Origin: a bacterium
GTDB taxonomy: Bacteria > Armatimonadota > Zipacnadia > Zipacnadales > Zipacnadaceae
Reading direction: 5' to 3'
DNA: 64,000 nt
Assembly (NCBI GenBank): GCA_030603495.1
Contig: JAUVXR010000013.1
Coordinates: forward strand, 7,835-71,834
Shown: positions 56,377 through 64,000 of the stretch, one piece after another
How positions within the stretch are numbered: the first letter of the stretch is position 1
How the letters are laid out: the number at the start of each line of letters is the position of its first letter
Notes under the pieces: generated by a model
What the model was told of the DNA's origin: nothing
Database searches by the model: none
Seen by the model: the letters and a program-made list of their open reading frames with translations, nothing else
Program-made: the position numbers and the translations under genes

Positions 56377-58017
56377 TCACACGAGCAGTCGCACCAGCGC
56401 CCCGCGCAGGTCAGAGAGCTTCACCTGGTCAGTCACCTCGACTCGCCCGATCTGGGGGACTACTGGCAAAGTCACCTGCCCCTGCCGGATCTTCTTGTCA
56501 GAAGACAGCGCGGCCCAGGCCCCATCGAAGTCCACCTCACTCAAGTCTGGCTGTAGCCCAGCCTGTTCTACCAGCCGGCTGAGTCGCTCGACCACAGCCG
56601 GCTCGGCCAACCCCTTCTCGACTGCTATCTGGCTTTCCGCGATCATTCCTGCGGCAACCGCATCCCCGTGTGAAAGCTGCCACTGCGAGGCCGCGCGTTC
56701 CAGCCCGTGGCCGACGGTATGCCCAAAGTTGAGCACCACCCGCCACCCCTGCTCGTGCGGGTCGGCGCTGGCCACTTCCGCCTTGATCTGGCAGTTGCGC
56801 GCCAGCAGGTACTTCAAAGCGGTGCGGTCACGATTCATGATCCGCTCGAGGTTGCTCTCGAGGTAGGCAAACATCTCCGCGTCGGCAATAGCCGCGTGCT
56901 TGATGACCTCAGCCAGACCTGATTGAAGTTCGTCGTCGGGAAGGGTATCCAGCGTCCGACTGTCAACAACCACTGCCCGGGGCTGGTGAAAGGCGCCGAC
57001 CAGATTCTTGGCGCGCGGCAGGTCCACTGCTACCTTGCCGCCCACGCTGGCATCCACCTGCGCCAGCAGCGAAGTGGGCACCTGCACGAACTCTATTCCC
57101 CGCATATAGACGGCAGCTACAAAGCCCGCTATGTCACCGATCATCCCGCCTCCGAGCGCGAAGATGACCGAGCCGCGGTCCAGTCCGGCTTCGGCTAACT
57201 GCTCGCAGAGCTGTCCGGCGGTTGCCAGCGTCTTGCTGGCCTCACCAGCGGGCACGGTCAGCAAGCGCACATCCCAGCCAGCCCTGCTGAGGCTGGCGGT
57301 TACCGCTGGCGCGTAGAGCTCGGTTACCTTGGCATCAGTGATAACAGCGGCCTGCTGGCCGGATTCGTCGGGAGGGAGAATCGTGCCCGTAGCCTCCAGC
57401 AGCCCCTCGCCAATGTGGATGGTGTAGCTGTCCTCTTCCAGGGCTACCGGCAGCTGCACGGGCAGCTGTGTCACAAAGACTGCACGCGGATCGGCGGCGA
57501 CGAGTTCCTGGACGCGCTCGGCTACCTGCTCAGAGCTAAGCTCATCAGTAATAATGTGGTAGTCCGCCCGGCCGTAGGCCTGCTCGCGCTCAGCCAGCAG
57601 CCGGCGGATCTCTCCCTGGGGATCGGGTTTGTTGAGCAGAGGACGCTCGTCGCTGTCGGCGGTCCGCGCCAGGATCACCTGCGGGGAGGCGTGTAGACAG
57701 ATGATTGGTCCCATCGCCTGCAGCATCTCGACGTTCTGTGAGCGGAGGAGGATCCCGCCGCCCGTGCTGATGACGAGGCCCTCCTGGTTCGATAGTTCGG
57801 CGAGGATTTCTGTCTCGAGGTTGCGGAAGTGCTCCTCTCCCTGCGTGGCAAATAGCTCGGCTATACTCGTTCCCACACGCTCTGCAATGAGCGTGTCGGT
57901 ATCCACGTTGGCCAGTTCCCAACGCTCGGCCAGAAGCTGGGCCACCGTGCTCTTGCCGGTGCCCATAAAGCCGGCCAGGACCACGGCATTTGCCGGCGGG
58001 CGAAAGGCGTGCGGCAC
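56377..58017 (-). CDS. aroKB: shikimate kinase - 3-dehydroquinate synthase fusion
   Basis: A 546-aa bifunctional enzyme of the shikimate pathway. Residues 10-175 are shikimate kinase (Walker A GFMGTGKST, then DTDTLIAERVG, STGGGILLR near 85 and the lid RPLLNKPD). Residues 185-546 are dehydroquinate synthase: EASKTLATAGQ, FALGGGMIGDIAGFVAA, VPTSLLAQVDASVGGKVAVDLPRAKNLVGAFHQP and NFGHTVGHGLE with zinc-binding histidines. Separate proteins in most bacteria, the two are fused here in the order AroK-AroB. The ATG at 58017 lies 3 bp behind aroC. Together with aroC and pilQ this gives the pilQ-aro gene order known from other phyla. Confidence 0.94.
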   Translation of the reverse strand: MPHAFRPPANAVVLAGFMGTGKSTVAQLLAERWELANVDTDTLIAERVGTSIAELFATQGEEHFRNLETEILAELSNQEGLVISTGGGILLRSQNVEMLQAMGPIICLHASPQVILARTADSDERPLLNKPDPQGEIRRLLAEREQAYGRADYHIITDELSSEQVAERVQELVAADPRAVFVTQLPVQLPVALEEDSYTIHIGEGLLEATGTILPPDESGQQAAVITDAKVTELYAPAVTASLSRAGWDVRLLTVPAGEASKTLATAGQLCEQLAEAGLDRGSVIFALGGGMIGDIAGFVAAVYMRGIEFVQVPTSLLAQVDASVGGKVAVDLPRAKNLVGAFHQPRAVVVDSRTLDTLPDDELQSGLAEVIKHAAIADAEMFAYLESNLERIMNRDRTALKYLLARNCQIKAEVASADPHEQGWRVVLNFGHTVGHGLERAASQWQLSHGDAVAAGMIAESQIAVEKGLAEPAVVERLSRLVEQAGLQPDLSEVDFDGAWAALSSDKKIRQGQVTLPVVPQIGRVEVTDQVKLSDLRGALVRLLV

Positions 58018-58020
58018 CGC

Positions 58021-59229
58021 TTACACCCCCTCCGCACGTGGCTGCCACAGCTGGCGCAGCCTTTGCCAGTACGCCTCGCAGGCCGCCTGCATATCTACCA
58101 GGCTGTCACCGCCGAACTTCTCGCACATCGCCTGTGCTACCACGAAGGCGACCATGGCCTCGCCGACGACTGACGCCGCCGGCACGGCGCAGACATCCGA
58201 GCGCTCGGCATGCGCTGGACTGGGCTTCAGGCTGGGCAGCGCCACCGAGGGCAGCGGCTGGGTAAGCGTCGGAATCGGCTTCATTGCCCCCCGCACCACA
58301 ATCGGCTCGCCGTTGGAGATGCCGCCTTCGATACCGCCGGCGTTATTGGTCGGACGGCTGAAGGGCCAGCTATCACCTGGGTCGCCGGCCTCGATAGGGT
58401 CGTGTACCTGCGAGCCGGGCCGGTCGGCTACTTGCTTGCCTAGGCCAATCTCGACGCTCTTGATGGCCGGAATGCTCATAACTGCTGCCGCCAAGCGGGC
58501 GTCCAAGCGCTCTTGCCACGTGCCATTCGAACCCAGGCCGGGCGGCAGTCCGCTTACATGGACCTCAAACTCTCCGCCTACTGTATCGCCCCGCGCTCCG
58601 GCCTGGTCAATTGCCGTGTGCATCTCGTCCGCTGCAGTCTCATTGCCGCACCGCACGTCGCTTCCTTCGACCTTCGTCCAGAATTCGTCGTCCGGTCTCT
58701 GGGGCACCTCGGCCGCCACCCCACCAATATTGACCACGCAACTGTGCATGCCAATGCCAAATTCACTGAGCAGTTGGCGGCAGATAGCACCGACGGCGAC
58801 TCGCGCCGCCGTCTCACGCGCGCTGGCTCGCTCGAGCACGTTGCGCATGTCGGGGTGTCCGAACTTGGCCGCGCCGGCCAGGTCGGCATGCCCGGGCCGC
58901 GGTACGCTGACCATCCGCTGACTGGCAAAACTGTGCCCGGGCGGGGCAACCGCCATCTCCTGCTCCCAGTTGGGCCAGTCGCGGTTTCCGATGGTCAGGG
59001 CAAGCGGCGAGCCCAAGGTCCGGCCGTGACGCATCCCGCTGGTGATGAGAACCTCATCGCTCTCTATCTGCATGCGCCCGCCGCGCCCGTAACCGCACTG
59101 GCGCCGGGCCAGTTCACGGTCTATGGCACCCGCCTCGACAGTCAGGCCCGCGGGCAAGCCGATAATGATCGCGGTAAGCTGGCGACCATGCGACTCCCCG
59201 GCAGTGCAAAAGTCCAGTGTGGTCCCCAT
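58021..59229 (-). CDS. aroC: chorismate synthase
   Basis: A 402-aa enzyme that makes chorismate from 5-enolpyruvylshikimate-3-phosphate with reduced FMN. Signatures: TAGESHGRQLTAIIIGLPAG (near the N-terminus), RRQCGYGRGGRMQIE, and DAGHADLAGAAKFG-like VPRPGHADLAGAAKFGHPDMRNVLERASARET, plus SNGEPIVVRGAMKPIPTL and the C-terminal RSDVCAVPAASVVGEAMVAFV. The length is at the upper normal range. aroKB follows after 3 bp and pilQ lies 85 bp upstream. Confidence 0.97.
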   Translation of the reverse strand: MGTTLDFCTAGESHGRQLTAIIIGLPAGLTVEAGAIDRELARRQCGYGRGGRMQIESDEVLITSGMRHGRTLGSPLALTIGNRDWPNWEQEMAVAPPGHSFASQRMVSVPRPGHADLAGAAKFGHPDMRNVLERASARETAARVAVGAICRQLLSEFGIGMHSCVVNIGGVAAEVPQRPDDEFWTKVEGSDVRCGNETAADEMHTAIDQAGARGDTVGGEFEVHVSGLPPGLGSNGTWQERLDARLAAAVMSIPAIKSVEIGLGKQVADRPGSQVHDPIEAGDPGDSWPFSRPTNNAGGIEGGISNGEPIVVRGAMKPIPTLTQPLPSVALPSLKPSPAHAERSDVCAVPAASVVGEAMVAFVVAQAMCEKFGGDSLVDMQAACEAYWQRLRQLWQPRAEGV

Positions 59230-59314
59230 AATCGTCTTCCTTTACCGACGAACGGCACAAGCTGCTGCTGTGCCGTTCGGAGAAGTGCGTATCGGGTTAT
59301 GCCTGCGCCTGGGG

Positions 59315-61012
59315 CTATTGCCGCGGTATCTCCCGGAGGATGCGTGGAGTGACGAATATCAGCAGTTCCGACTGCCGGTCAGCGACGATTCGCGAGCGGA
59401 ACAGATTGCCGATTATCGGTAGAGTATGCAGCAGCGGAGTTTTTCGAATGTTGAATGTCTCGTTGGTCCGGGTGAATCCGCCAATGACCAAGGTATCTCC
59501 GTCGGCTACCCGGACGCGGGTAGAAACCGACTGAGTGCTGACGATCGGCAGTACCTCACCGTTGGGTCCGATGACCGTGCCGACCTGGTCGTCAATTTCC
59601 GGATCCAACTCCAGCACGATGGTGTCGTCGTCCAGAATCCGGGGCATGACCGTCAGAGACTGGGACACGGAAACAGTCTCAGTCTGGTAGTCCACCGTGC
59701 GCTGTCCGAACTCGTTGTAGCTGATCGTTGCGTAGAAGTACGGGATTTCGGTGGAGAAGTCAACCGTCGCTTCCAGGTTATTCTGGGTGGTTACTCGTGG
59801 GGCGTTGATCACCTGCGCGCGTCCTTCGGTCAGCAGGGTCCGCAGCTCCGCCTCGAAGCGGCCGCGGCGGAAGCGGGCTACGTTGGTGCCCGTGCCGGGC
59901 GCAAATCCCAGATTGAAGAACTCCGCCGAGCCGTTAGCGACAAACCAGTCAATGCCAAAGGCCTTGTCTTTGGTCGTTTCGACTTCGACGAAGCGGGCCT
60001 CGATCTCTACTTGTTTGGGCGGTTTGTCAAAAAAGGCTAGTATTTCGCGGAACTGGTCAATCGCTTCCTGGGTCCCGTGGACTAGCAGCACATTCTGCTC
60101 GAGAATCGCCATTGGCGGCTCCATACCCATCGGCAGGGCTACCCCACCACCACCGCCACCGTAACCACCGTAGCCACCGCCGCCGTAGCGCTGGTCACCC
60201 CGAAACTGGCCCAGGCCGACGCCGAGGCTGCCGCCCATCTGACCCATACCGTACTGCCCCCAGCCCCCAGGGAAGGGCGCGCCGGGCGCAGACAGATCAC
60301 CGGCAAAGGACAGCGCTTCGCCCCCGGCGCGGGCCCGGTCCACTCTGGACCGAACGTACGGGCTGGAGCTTCTGCGGGCGCTGCGGGTGCCCATCACACC
60401 GCCCCCAAACCCCCGAGCTACTTGTGCGGCATCGAGATACTCTGGCTCGATACGGTCATAAACCAACTGCTCTCCGTTTCTGGTTGAGCCCAGCACTGCG
60501 GTCGCCGGCTCGATCTCGGTGGCGGACAGCACGGCCGGGGCGGCAGTGACAGCCCGTGACCCGGACACAGTCGGCCGAGGGGGTAAGGTTGGGGTGAGTA
60601 CTGGTGGGCTGGCTCCGTAAGGGTTAATGAGTCGGGCTGCACCCGGTCCCGCCGTTCCGGGCGGCGAGATAATATAGGTACTATTATCGACCTTGTAGAC
60701 CAGGTAGCCGTGGGTCTGCGCAATTAAGTACAGAGCTTCCTCGATCGTCTTGTCGCGCAGATTCATGCTGGGAATTGCGCCGGTGACGCCTTCGTTTACC
60801 ACGATGTCAACACCAGCGGCACGGCCCAACATGCGCAGGACCTCGTCAATGGGGCCGCCCTTGATATCAATGTTGATCGGCGGCGGCCCCTCACCCAATA
60901 TAGGTTCGTCCGCCCCAGCTAGACAAATCGCGCCAGGCCCGGCCCAGATGAGCACTGCTGCGAGTAGTACGGTGACGGTTACTGTTGTGTGGCTCAGCCT
61001 TCGGTTGTGCAT
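59315..61012 (-). CDS. pilQ: type IV pilus secretin PilQ
   Basis: A 565-aa outer-membrane secretin. After a signal peptide (residues 1-32), an STN-like N0 domain (47-115: INIDIKGGPIDEVLRMLGRAAGVDIVV), a linker, and a region of low complexity rich in glycine and tyrosine (about 270-300), a secretin N domain (PPMAILEQNVLLVHGTQEAIDQFREILAFFDKPPKQVEIEARFVEV) leads into the secretin pore with VPLL-like TPLLHTLPIIGNLFRS and a final LLIFVTPRIL. PilQ forms the ring through which pili (or DNA) pass, which implies an outer membrane or similar layer. It lies behind pilO- and pilP-like genes. Confidence 0.93.
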   Translation of the reverse strand: MHNRRLSHTTVTVTVLLAAVLIWAGPGAICLAGADEPILGEGPPPINIDIKGGPIDEVLRMLGRAAGVDIVVNEGVTGAIPSMNLRDKTIEEALYLIAQTHGYLVYKVDNSTYIISPPGTAGPGAARLINPYGASPPVLTPTLPPRPTVSGSRAVTAAPAVLSATEIEPATAVLGSTRNGEQLVYDRIEPEYLDAAQVARGFGGGVMGTRSARRSSSPYVRSRVDRARAGGEALSFAGDLSAPGAPFPGGWGQYGMGQMGGSLGVGLGQFRGDQRYGGGGYGGYGGGGGGVALPMGMEPPMAILEQNVLLVHGTQEAIDQFREILAFFDKPPKQVEIEARFVEVETTKDKAFGIDWFVANGSAEFFNLGFAPGTGTNVARFRRGRFEAELRTLLTEGRAQVINAPRVTTQNNLEATVDFSTEIPYFYATISYNEFGQRTVDYQTETVSVSQSLTVMPRILDDDTIVLELDPEIDDQVGTVIGPNGEVLPIVSTQSVSTRVRVADGDTLVIGGFTRTNETFNIRKTPLLHTLPIIGNLFRSRIVADRQSELLIFVTPRILREIPRQ

Positions 61013-61125
61013 AATACCCTCCCGGCATCACCTATCGTTGGATTGATAGCGATTCGGCACGTTGTCCTGCGCTGTGCTTGGACTAGTGTCGGGCTCAGCT
61101 TAGAGCTGCTATTGTCCTCACGAGA

Positions 61126-61923
61126 CTAATCGTAGTAGCGATCTTGGCCGTAGCGATCCCGGCTAGAGCGATCCCGGCTAGAGCGGTCACTGCCCCTGCC
61201 ACCCCGGTCATAGCCGCTCCGGCCGTAGCCACCGCGGTCATCGTAGCCACCGCGGCCACCGCCGTAGCCGCCTCTTCCTCCTCCGCCTCTTCCTCCTCCG
61301 CCACCTTCACCGCCTACCACCGTCCCGCCGAAGATGTCCAGGACCATGTAGGGGTCAATGAACTTGAGCGGGACGACGCGGAAAACGAAGTCCTCCGGCG
61401 AGTACTGCTGCATGCCTGCGACCCCAAAGCCAGTGGCGGCAGTAGCAGTAGTGGAAGTGGACCCGTAGGCTGGTGCTGTGCCGAAGGTGGCACCGATGTT
61501 GACTGACTGCGGCCCTACTCGGAAGGGAGCGGGTGGTGCCGCGGCGGTCGGTGTCGCCGCGGTTGGGGTAGCCCGGTAAGTTCGGCCCCCGGCGGATGCC
61601 TGAGCTATGGCTCGAATCTGCCAGACCCCGTCCTGGTTGACCGCACTAAGTTGTGCGGCGTTGAGAATCTGCTGCATTGCTTCGACGGGGGTCTTTTCGG
61701 TCAGTGACAGCGTCACTCGCTTTCTACCCAAGTCGCTGGCCAGGACGTACTGGACGCCGAACTGGCGCTGCAGGGCCGCCAAGGCATCACCTACAGTGAT
61801 ATCCTTCCATTGCACCGAGAAGCGGTCCTGCTCCTGAGCTATCGCGCTGGTGGTCGCGGCCAGTACTAGCACCATCGCTACGACTGCTACCAGTACTGAC
61901 GAAGTGACTGTGAACCTTGGCAT
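61126..61923 (-). CDS. secreted STN-domain protein with RGG-rich tail
   Basis: A 265-aa protein with a signal peptide (residues 1-29). Residues 35-105 are an STN/secretin N0-like domain (DITVGDALAALQRQFGVQYVLASDLG ... TPVEAMQQILNAAQLSAV). A threonine/alanine-rich linker follows, then a conserved short piece FVFRVVPLKFIDPYMVLDIFGG near 190 (like the beginning of a secretin N1 domain), and a tail of about 60 residues with glycine-arginine-tyrosine-aspartate repeats (GGRGGYGG, DRGGYGRSGYDRGG, SSRDRSSRDR). It might be an accessory piece of the secretin. The gene lies 113 bp upstream of pilQ. Confidence 0.75.
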   Translation of the reverse strand: MPRFTVTSSVLVAVVAMVLVLAATTSAIAQEQDRFSVQWKDITVGDALAALQRQFGVQYVLASDLGRKRVTLSLTEKTPVEAMQQILNAAQLSAVNQDGVWQIRAIAQASAGGRTYRATPTAATPTAAAPPAPFRVGPQSVNIGATFGTAPAYGSTSTTATAATGFGVAGMQQYSPEDFVFRVVPLKFIDPYMVLDIFGGTVVGGEGGGGGRGGGGRGGYGGGRGGYDDRGGYGRSGYDRGGRGSDRSSRDRSSRDRYGQDRYYD

Positions 61924-62007
61924 AATCCTCGCCTCCTGTTATTCCCTGGAACTGAATCCGCCGGCAATACCCTATGATTCTCAGACGATACCGGACGGGT
62001 AGTTGTT

Positions 62008-62664
62008 CTATTGGGTCTTCAACGGTACCCGGCGACACTCGCCCGTCACTGTGTTGCGCACCAGAGCATAGTCCTGCCCGATCTGTTCCACCAGCCAGTT
62101 GTCCACACTATCGCCGGGCTGGACGTTGCCGCTCTTGCCATCGCCAGTCTCATAGACGGCCAGTGGCTTGCCGGCCGTCCACAGGATACTGCTTAGGCGC
62201 ACGAACTTCTGTTCTTCCGGCTTAGGGGCCGGTTCTGCCTCCGGCTTGGGGCCACGCTGCGGCATGCCCACGGACATTCGGCTAGCGAGCGGCATCTGGT
62301 GCCAGGTAGGCCCGTAGGTGGTTGCCGTGGTGATGATATTCTCAAGAGCCTCGATGTCAACGCCTGCGCCTGCTTGGAAGGGATTAGGTCGCGACGGCTC
62401 GAACGGGTCGCCTGTGAATGGACTGGGGGGGGGTGCCTCCTCCGCAACAGCTATTTCTCCCGGCATCTCCTCTTCCATTCCCAGGAACTCCATATCGCCC
62501 GGCTCCGGCTGTGCCTCCGTGGCGATGCGCCCGGGCTGGGTCGCTGGCAGTACCAACAGCAACGTGATCACCAGGGCCAACGACTCGATCCCGCCTGCCA
62601 TCATGAACTTCGCGCGACGTTGCGTGTGCACTGGCTTTTTCTCCCTACCAGGATTCTTCTTCAA
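62008..62664 (-). CDS. pilP: PilP-like pilus assembly protein
   Basis: A 218-aa protein, with one membrane span near residues 25-43 and an acidic, proline-rich linker, then a C-terminal beta domain (about 150-218: VRLSSILWTAGKPLAVYETGDGKSGNVQPGDSVDNWLVEQIGQDY) with the HR-domain pattern of PilP/GspC. In type IV pili this domain contacts the secretin. The N-terminus is not a lipobox as in proteobacterial PilP but a membrane anchor. The start overlaps the end of pilO by 20 bp. Family assignment rests on position and domain pattern rather than strong similarity. Confidence 0.65.
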   Translation of the reverse strand: MKKNPGREKKPVHTQRRAKFMMAGGIESLALVITLLLVLPATQPGRIATEAQPEPGDMEFLGMEEEMPGEIAVAEEAPPPSPFTGDPFEPSRPNPFQAGAGVDIEALENIITTATTYGPTWHQMPLASRMSVGMPQRGPKPEAEPAPKPEEQKFVRLSSILWTAGKPLAVYETGDGKSGNVQPGDSVDNWLVEQIGQDYALVRNTVTGECRRVPLKTQ

Positions 62665-63367
62665 ATTCCATACCGGCCTCGGGCTCTAGTAGCTCGCCGC
62701 CCGGTTCCATCATCTCTTCTTCCGTAGGTCTTGCCGCGGCAGCCGCTGCCGTGGGGGGCACCTCGACCAAGAGATAAACAGCCATCGGAACGGTTGCGCT
62801 TATTCTATCACCTTCGCCCGCCAATGACAACCCACCTATTGTCGCGATCCGCGGGAAGGTGCCCAGCCCGCGGTAGAATCTCTCTATGTCAGACAGTGAG
62901 CCCTGTACTCCCAGGTTAAGGTTGGCCACCGACATGAAACCCTCCGGCGCTGCTGTAGCGGGTAGGGGAGTGGACGGCGCCGCCGGCAGACTGAAGCCGG
63001 AGGTCATAGTCACGTCCTGCTCTTCCATCCACTGTTCGAAGGCCTCGGGCAGGTCCTCTTGCAGTTCCGGCCACAGTGACGCGAACAGCGCAGGGAGAGG
63101 ATGGCTTAGGGAACAGGGAATGCCTCGTTTTTCTTGCAGCTCGGCCAGTTCGTCCTGCAACGCCGTCCACTCGGCGATTACTCTCGCCAGCTCCTGCTTG
63201 GTAGGCTCGAGCTGGGCGGCCTTCTGCGTTTCCTTTTCCAGTTCGGCCTCGAGCTGCGCCAGTTCGGCCAGCTTGGGCTTGATCAGCTTGAAGTGGGCAC
63301 CCACGCATATCCCAATAATCAGGACCAGTGTGACCCCGAATATAGCTAGTGGCGGTATCTTACCCAT
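62645..63367 (-). CDS. pilO: PilO-like pilus assembly protein
   Basis: A 240-aa inner-membrane protein: membrane span in residues 6-27, a coiled coil in 32-82 (LAELAQLEAELEKETQKAAQLEPTK), a loop, and a ferredoxin-like C-terminal domain (about 140-220: EGFMSVANLNLGVQGSLSDIERFYRGLGTFPRIATIGGLSL). This is the layout of PilO, which pairs with PilN in the type IV pilus inner-membrane platform. An acidic, proline-rich tail follows. The ATG has GAGG seven bases upstream. The pilP-like gene overlaps its end. Confidence 0.85.
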   Translation of the reverse strand: MGKIPPLAIFGVTLVLIIGICVGAHFKLIKPKLAELAQLEAELEKETQKAAQLEPTKQELARVIAEWTALQDELAELQEKRGIPCSLSHPLPALFASLWPELQEDLPEAFEQWMEEQDVTMTSGFSLPAAPSTPLPATAAPEGFMSVANLNLGVQGSLSDIERFYRGLGTFPRIATIGGLSLAGEGDRISATVPMAVYLLVEVPPTAAAAAARPTEEEMMEPGGELLEPEAGMEFEEESW

Positions 63368-63476
63368 AGTGTTTCCTCAAATAGTCCGCTTCATCAGTGT
63401 GGTTCAATACGCTAATGAGCCCCGCCGCTCCCTGCCCAGCTTTGGGTTGCCCTACATGTACTCCCGGTACATTTCT

Positions 63477-63880
63477 TCAATCACGATCACGCATGGGGTC
63501 ACGCACCCCACGTTCCTCGCCGCCCTCTGGCAGGTCCATCATATCGGGATACATCATCTCTTCTTCGGGCCCCATCCTTGCGCTGGGTGCCCGCGCGGCC
63601 GGAGGTGCCGGAGGTGATGGTATGGTAATCGGCTCGGTCAAGGTCGCCGTTATGCGCAGGGGAATCTCCCGGTCCGGCCCAACTGGTTCAGCGCCCGCCG
63701 CCGTAACGGTCGGCTGGAATATAGGCATACCGGGCGCCATGCCCGTCTGGATTCCTCTCTCTATCTCTAGGTCTTCTGCTGTAATTCCGTGCCTCCTCAT
63801 CTCGTCCTCCGTTAGGCCCGTCATGCCCGGGGCCCCCATAGCCCCGGGGCCCATAGCCGCGGCGCCGACGGCCGGGCCAC
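63477..63880 (-). CDS. proline/methionine-rich protein, truncated at its 5' end (upstream pil gene)
   Basis: About 134 residues, rich in glycine, proline, alanine and methionine, with a more ordered middle ([37 protein letters not shown]). It lies where pilN would be expected, 109 bp before pilO, but no membrane span is visible in the part present; it may be the C-terminal portion of a PilN-like or other pilus protein. At about 63880 its frame runs out of similarity and the sequence changes abruptly to the beginning of mutS in a different frame. Its real start therefore seems to be missing. Confidence 0.5.
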
Positions 63881-64000
63881 TCGCGCGCGCCGGTCTCGGC
63901 GTCGTCGCCGAACATCTCATAGAAGTCGCCCAGTCGGAACATCACCAGCACATCAGGATGGTCCTGCTTAATCGCCCGCCACTGCTTGAATAGTGGGGTC
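63881..64000 (-). CDS. mutS: MutS N-terminus (fragment, continues only for about 40 codons)
   Basis: The minus strand from the window edge encodes [17 protein letters not shown] and then [18 protein letters not shown], the start of the mismatch-binding domain I of MutS, including the Phe-x-Glu-type mismatch region that follows in the family ([10 protein letters not shown] is diagnostic). The ATG would be at 64002, just outside. After about residue 42 (near 63880) the sequence stops looking like MutS and the frame continues as a shadow of the pil gene. Either mutS is broken by a rearrangement or the contig is chimeric here. Confidence 0.8.

Overview
The window is a GC-rich bacterial chromosome segment with dense, mostly operonic genes and one complete rRNA operon (16S - tRNA-Ile - tRNA-Ala - 23S - 5S). 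The 16S rRNA departs from the usual bacterial consensus at several well-known sites. Together with a fused shikimate kinase/dehydroquinate synthase, a type IV pilus secretin locus joined to aro genes, a large glycosidase, a TIM-barrel sugar isomerase and a H+-pyrophosphatase, this suggests an uncultured deep lineage near Armatimonadota/WS1-type Terrabacteria. That placement is an inference; only a 16S tree would settle it.

Layout. 1-9.6 kb: the end of a large hypothetical gene, a surface-carbohydrate transferase-like protein, a sugar isomerase/epimerase, and a MoxR/DUF58/DUF4350/DUF4129 operon read from one strong promoter through a highly folded leader. 9.7-20.4 kb (+ strand): a helical hypothetical protein, an S1-domain protein, a GAF/PAS histidine kinase, then rpiB - dCMP deaminase - wecA-like - wecB - AI-2E-type permease - uppP, with overlapping genes, followed by a K+-independent H+-PPase. 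The middle of this block concerns undecaprenyl phosphate use and recycling. 20.7-25.6 kb: a response regulator, a beta-CASP RNase-like hydrolase, a LOG-like protein, a hybrid histidine kinase and a cold-shock protein. 26-28 kb: a stand-alone ribosomal protein S18 gene and an aminotransferase with an apparent 5' frameshift.

27.9-34.1 kb is the rRNA operon, with tandem promoters and long RNA processing stems. Directly behind it, 34.1-37.1 kb is the most unusual part. The 3' 73 bp of the 5S gene is repeated 3.03 kb downstream, and between the copies lies a two-gene cassette: an uncharacterised 197-aa protein and a SNF2 helicase fused to an Mrr-type nuclease. The cassette looks lower in GC than its surroundings, and the helicase stop codon lies inside the 5S repeat. 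I read it as a small genomic island, possibly defence-related, that uses the 5S rRNA gene as its site.

37.3-38.6 kb holds a small hypothetical protein and a multi-membrane protein with the GxGD signature of presenilin/signal-peptide-peptidase proteases. 38.6-53.4 kb (- strand) is housekeeping: folK, ftsH, tilS, purC, thrC, hom, accB-like, tRNA-Met, purB, then a secreted glycosidase, a TPR/polysaccharide deacetylase and birA. 53.4-56.2 kb is an ECF sigma factor with an anti-sigma factor that carries a secretin-type STN domain, plus a PASTA protein. 56.4-64 kb is aroKB, aroC, a pilQ-type secretin, an STN protein with an RGG-rich tail, pilP- and pilO-like genes, and an abrupt junction to the first codons of mutS at the window edge, which may be a rearrangement or an assembly chimera.
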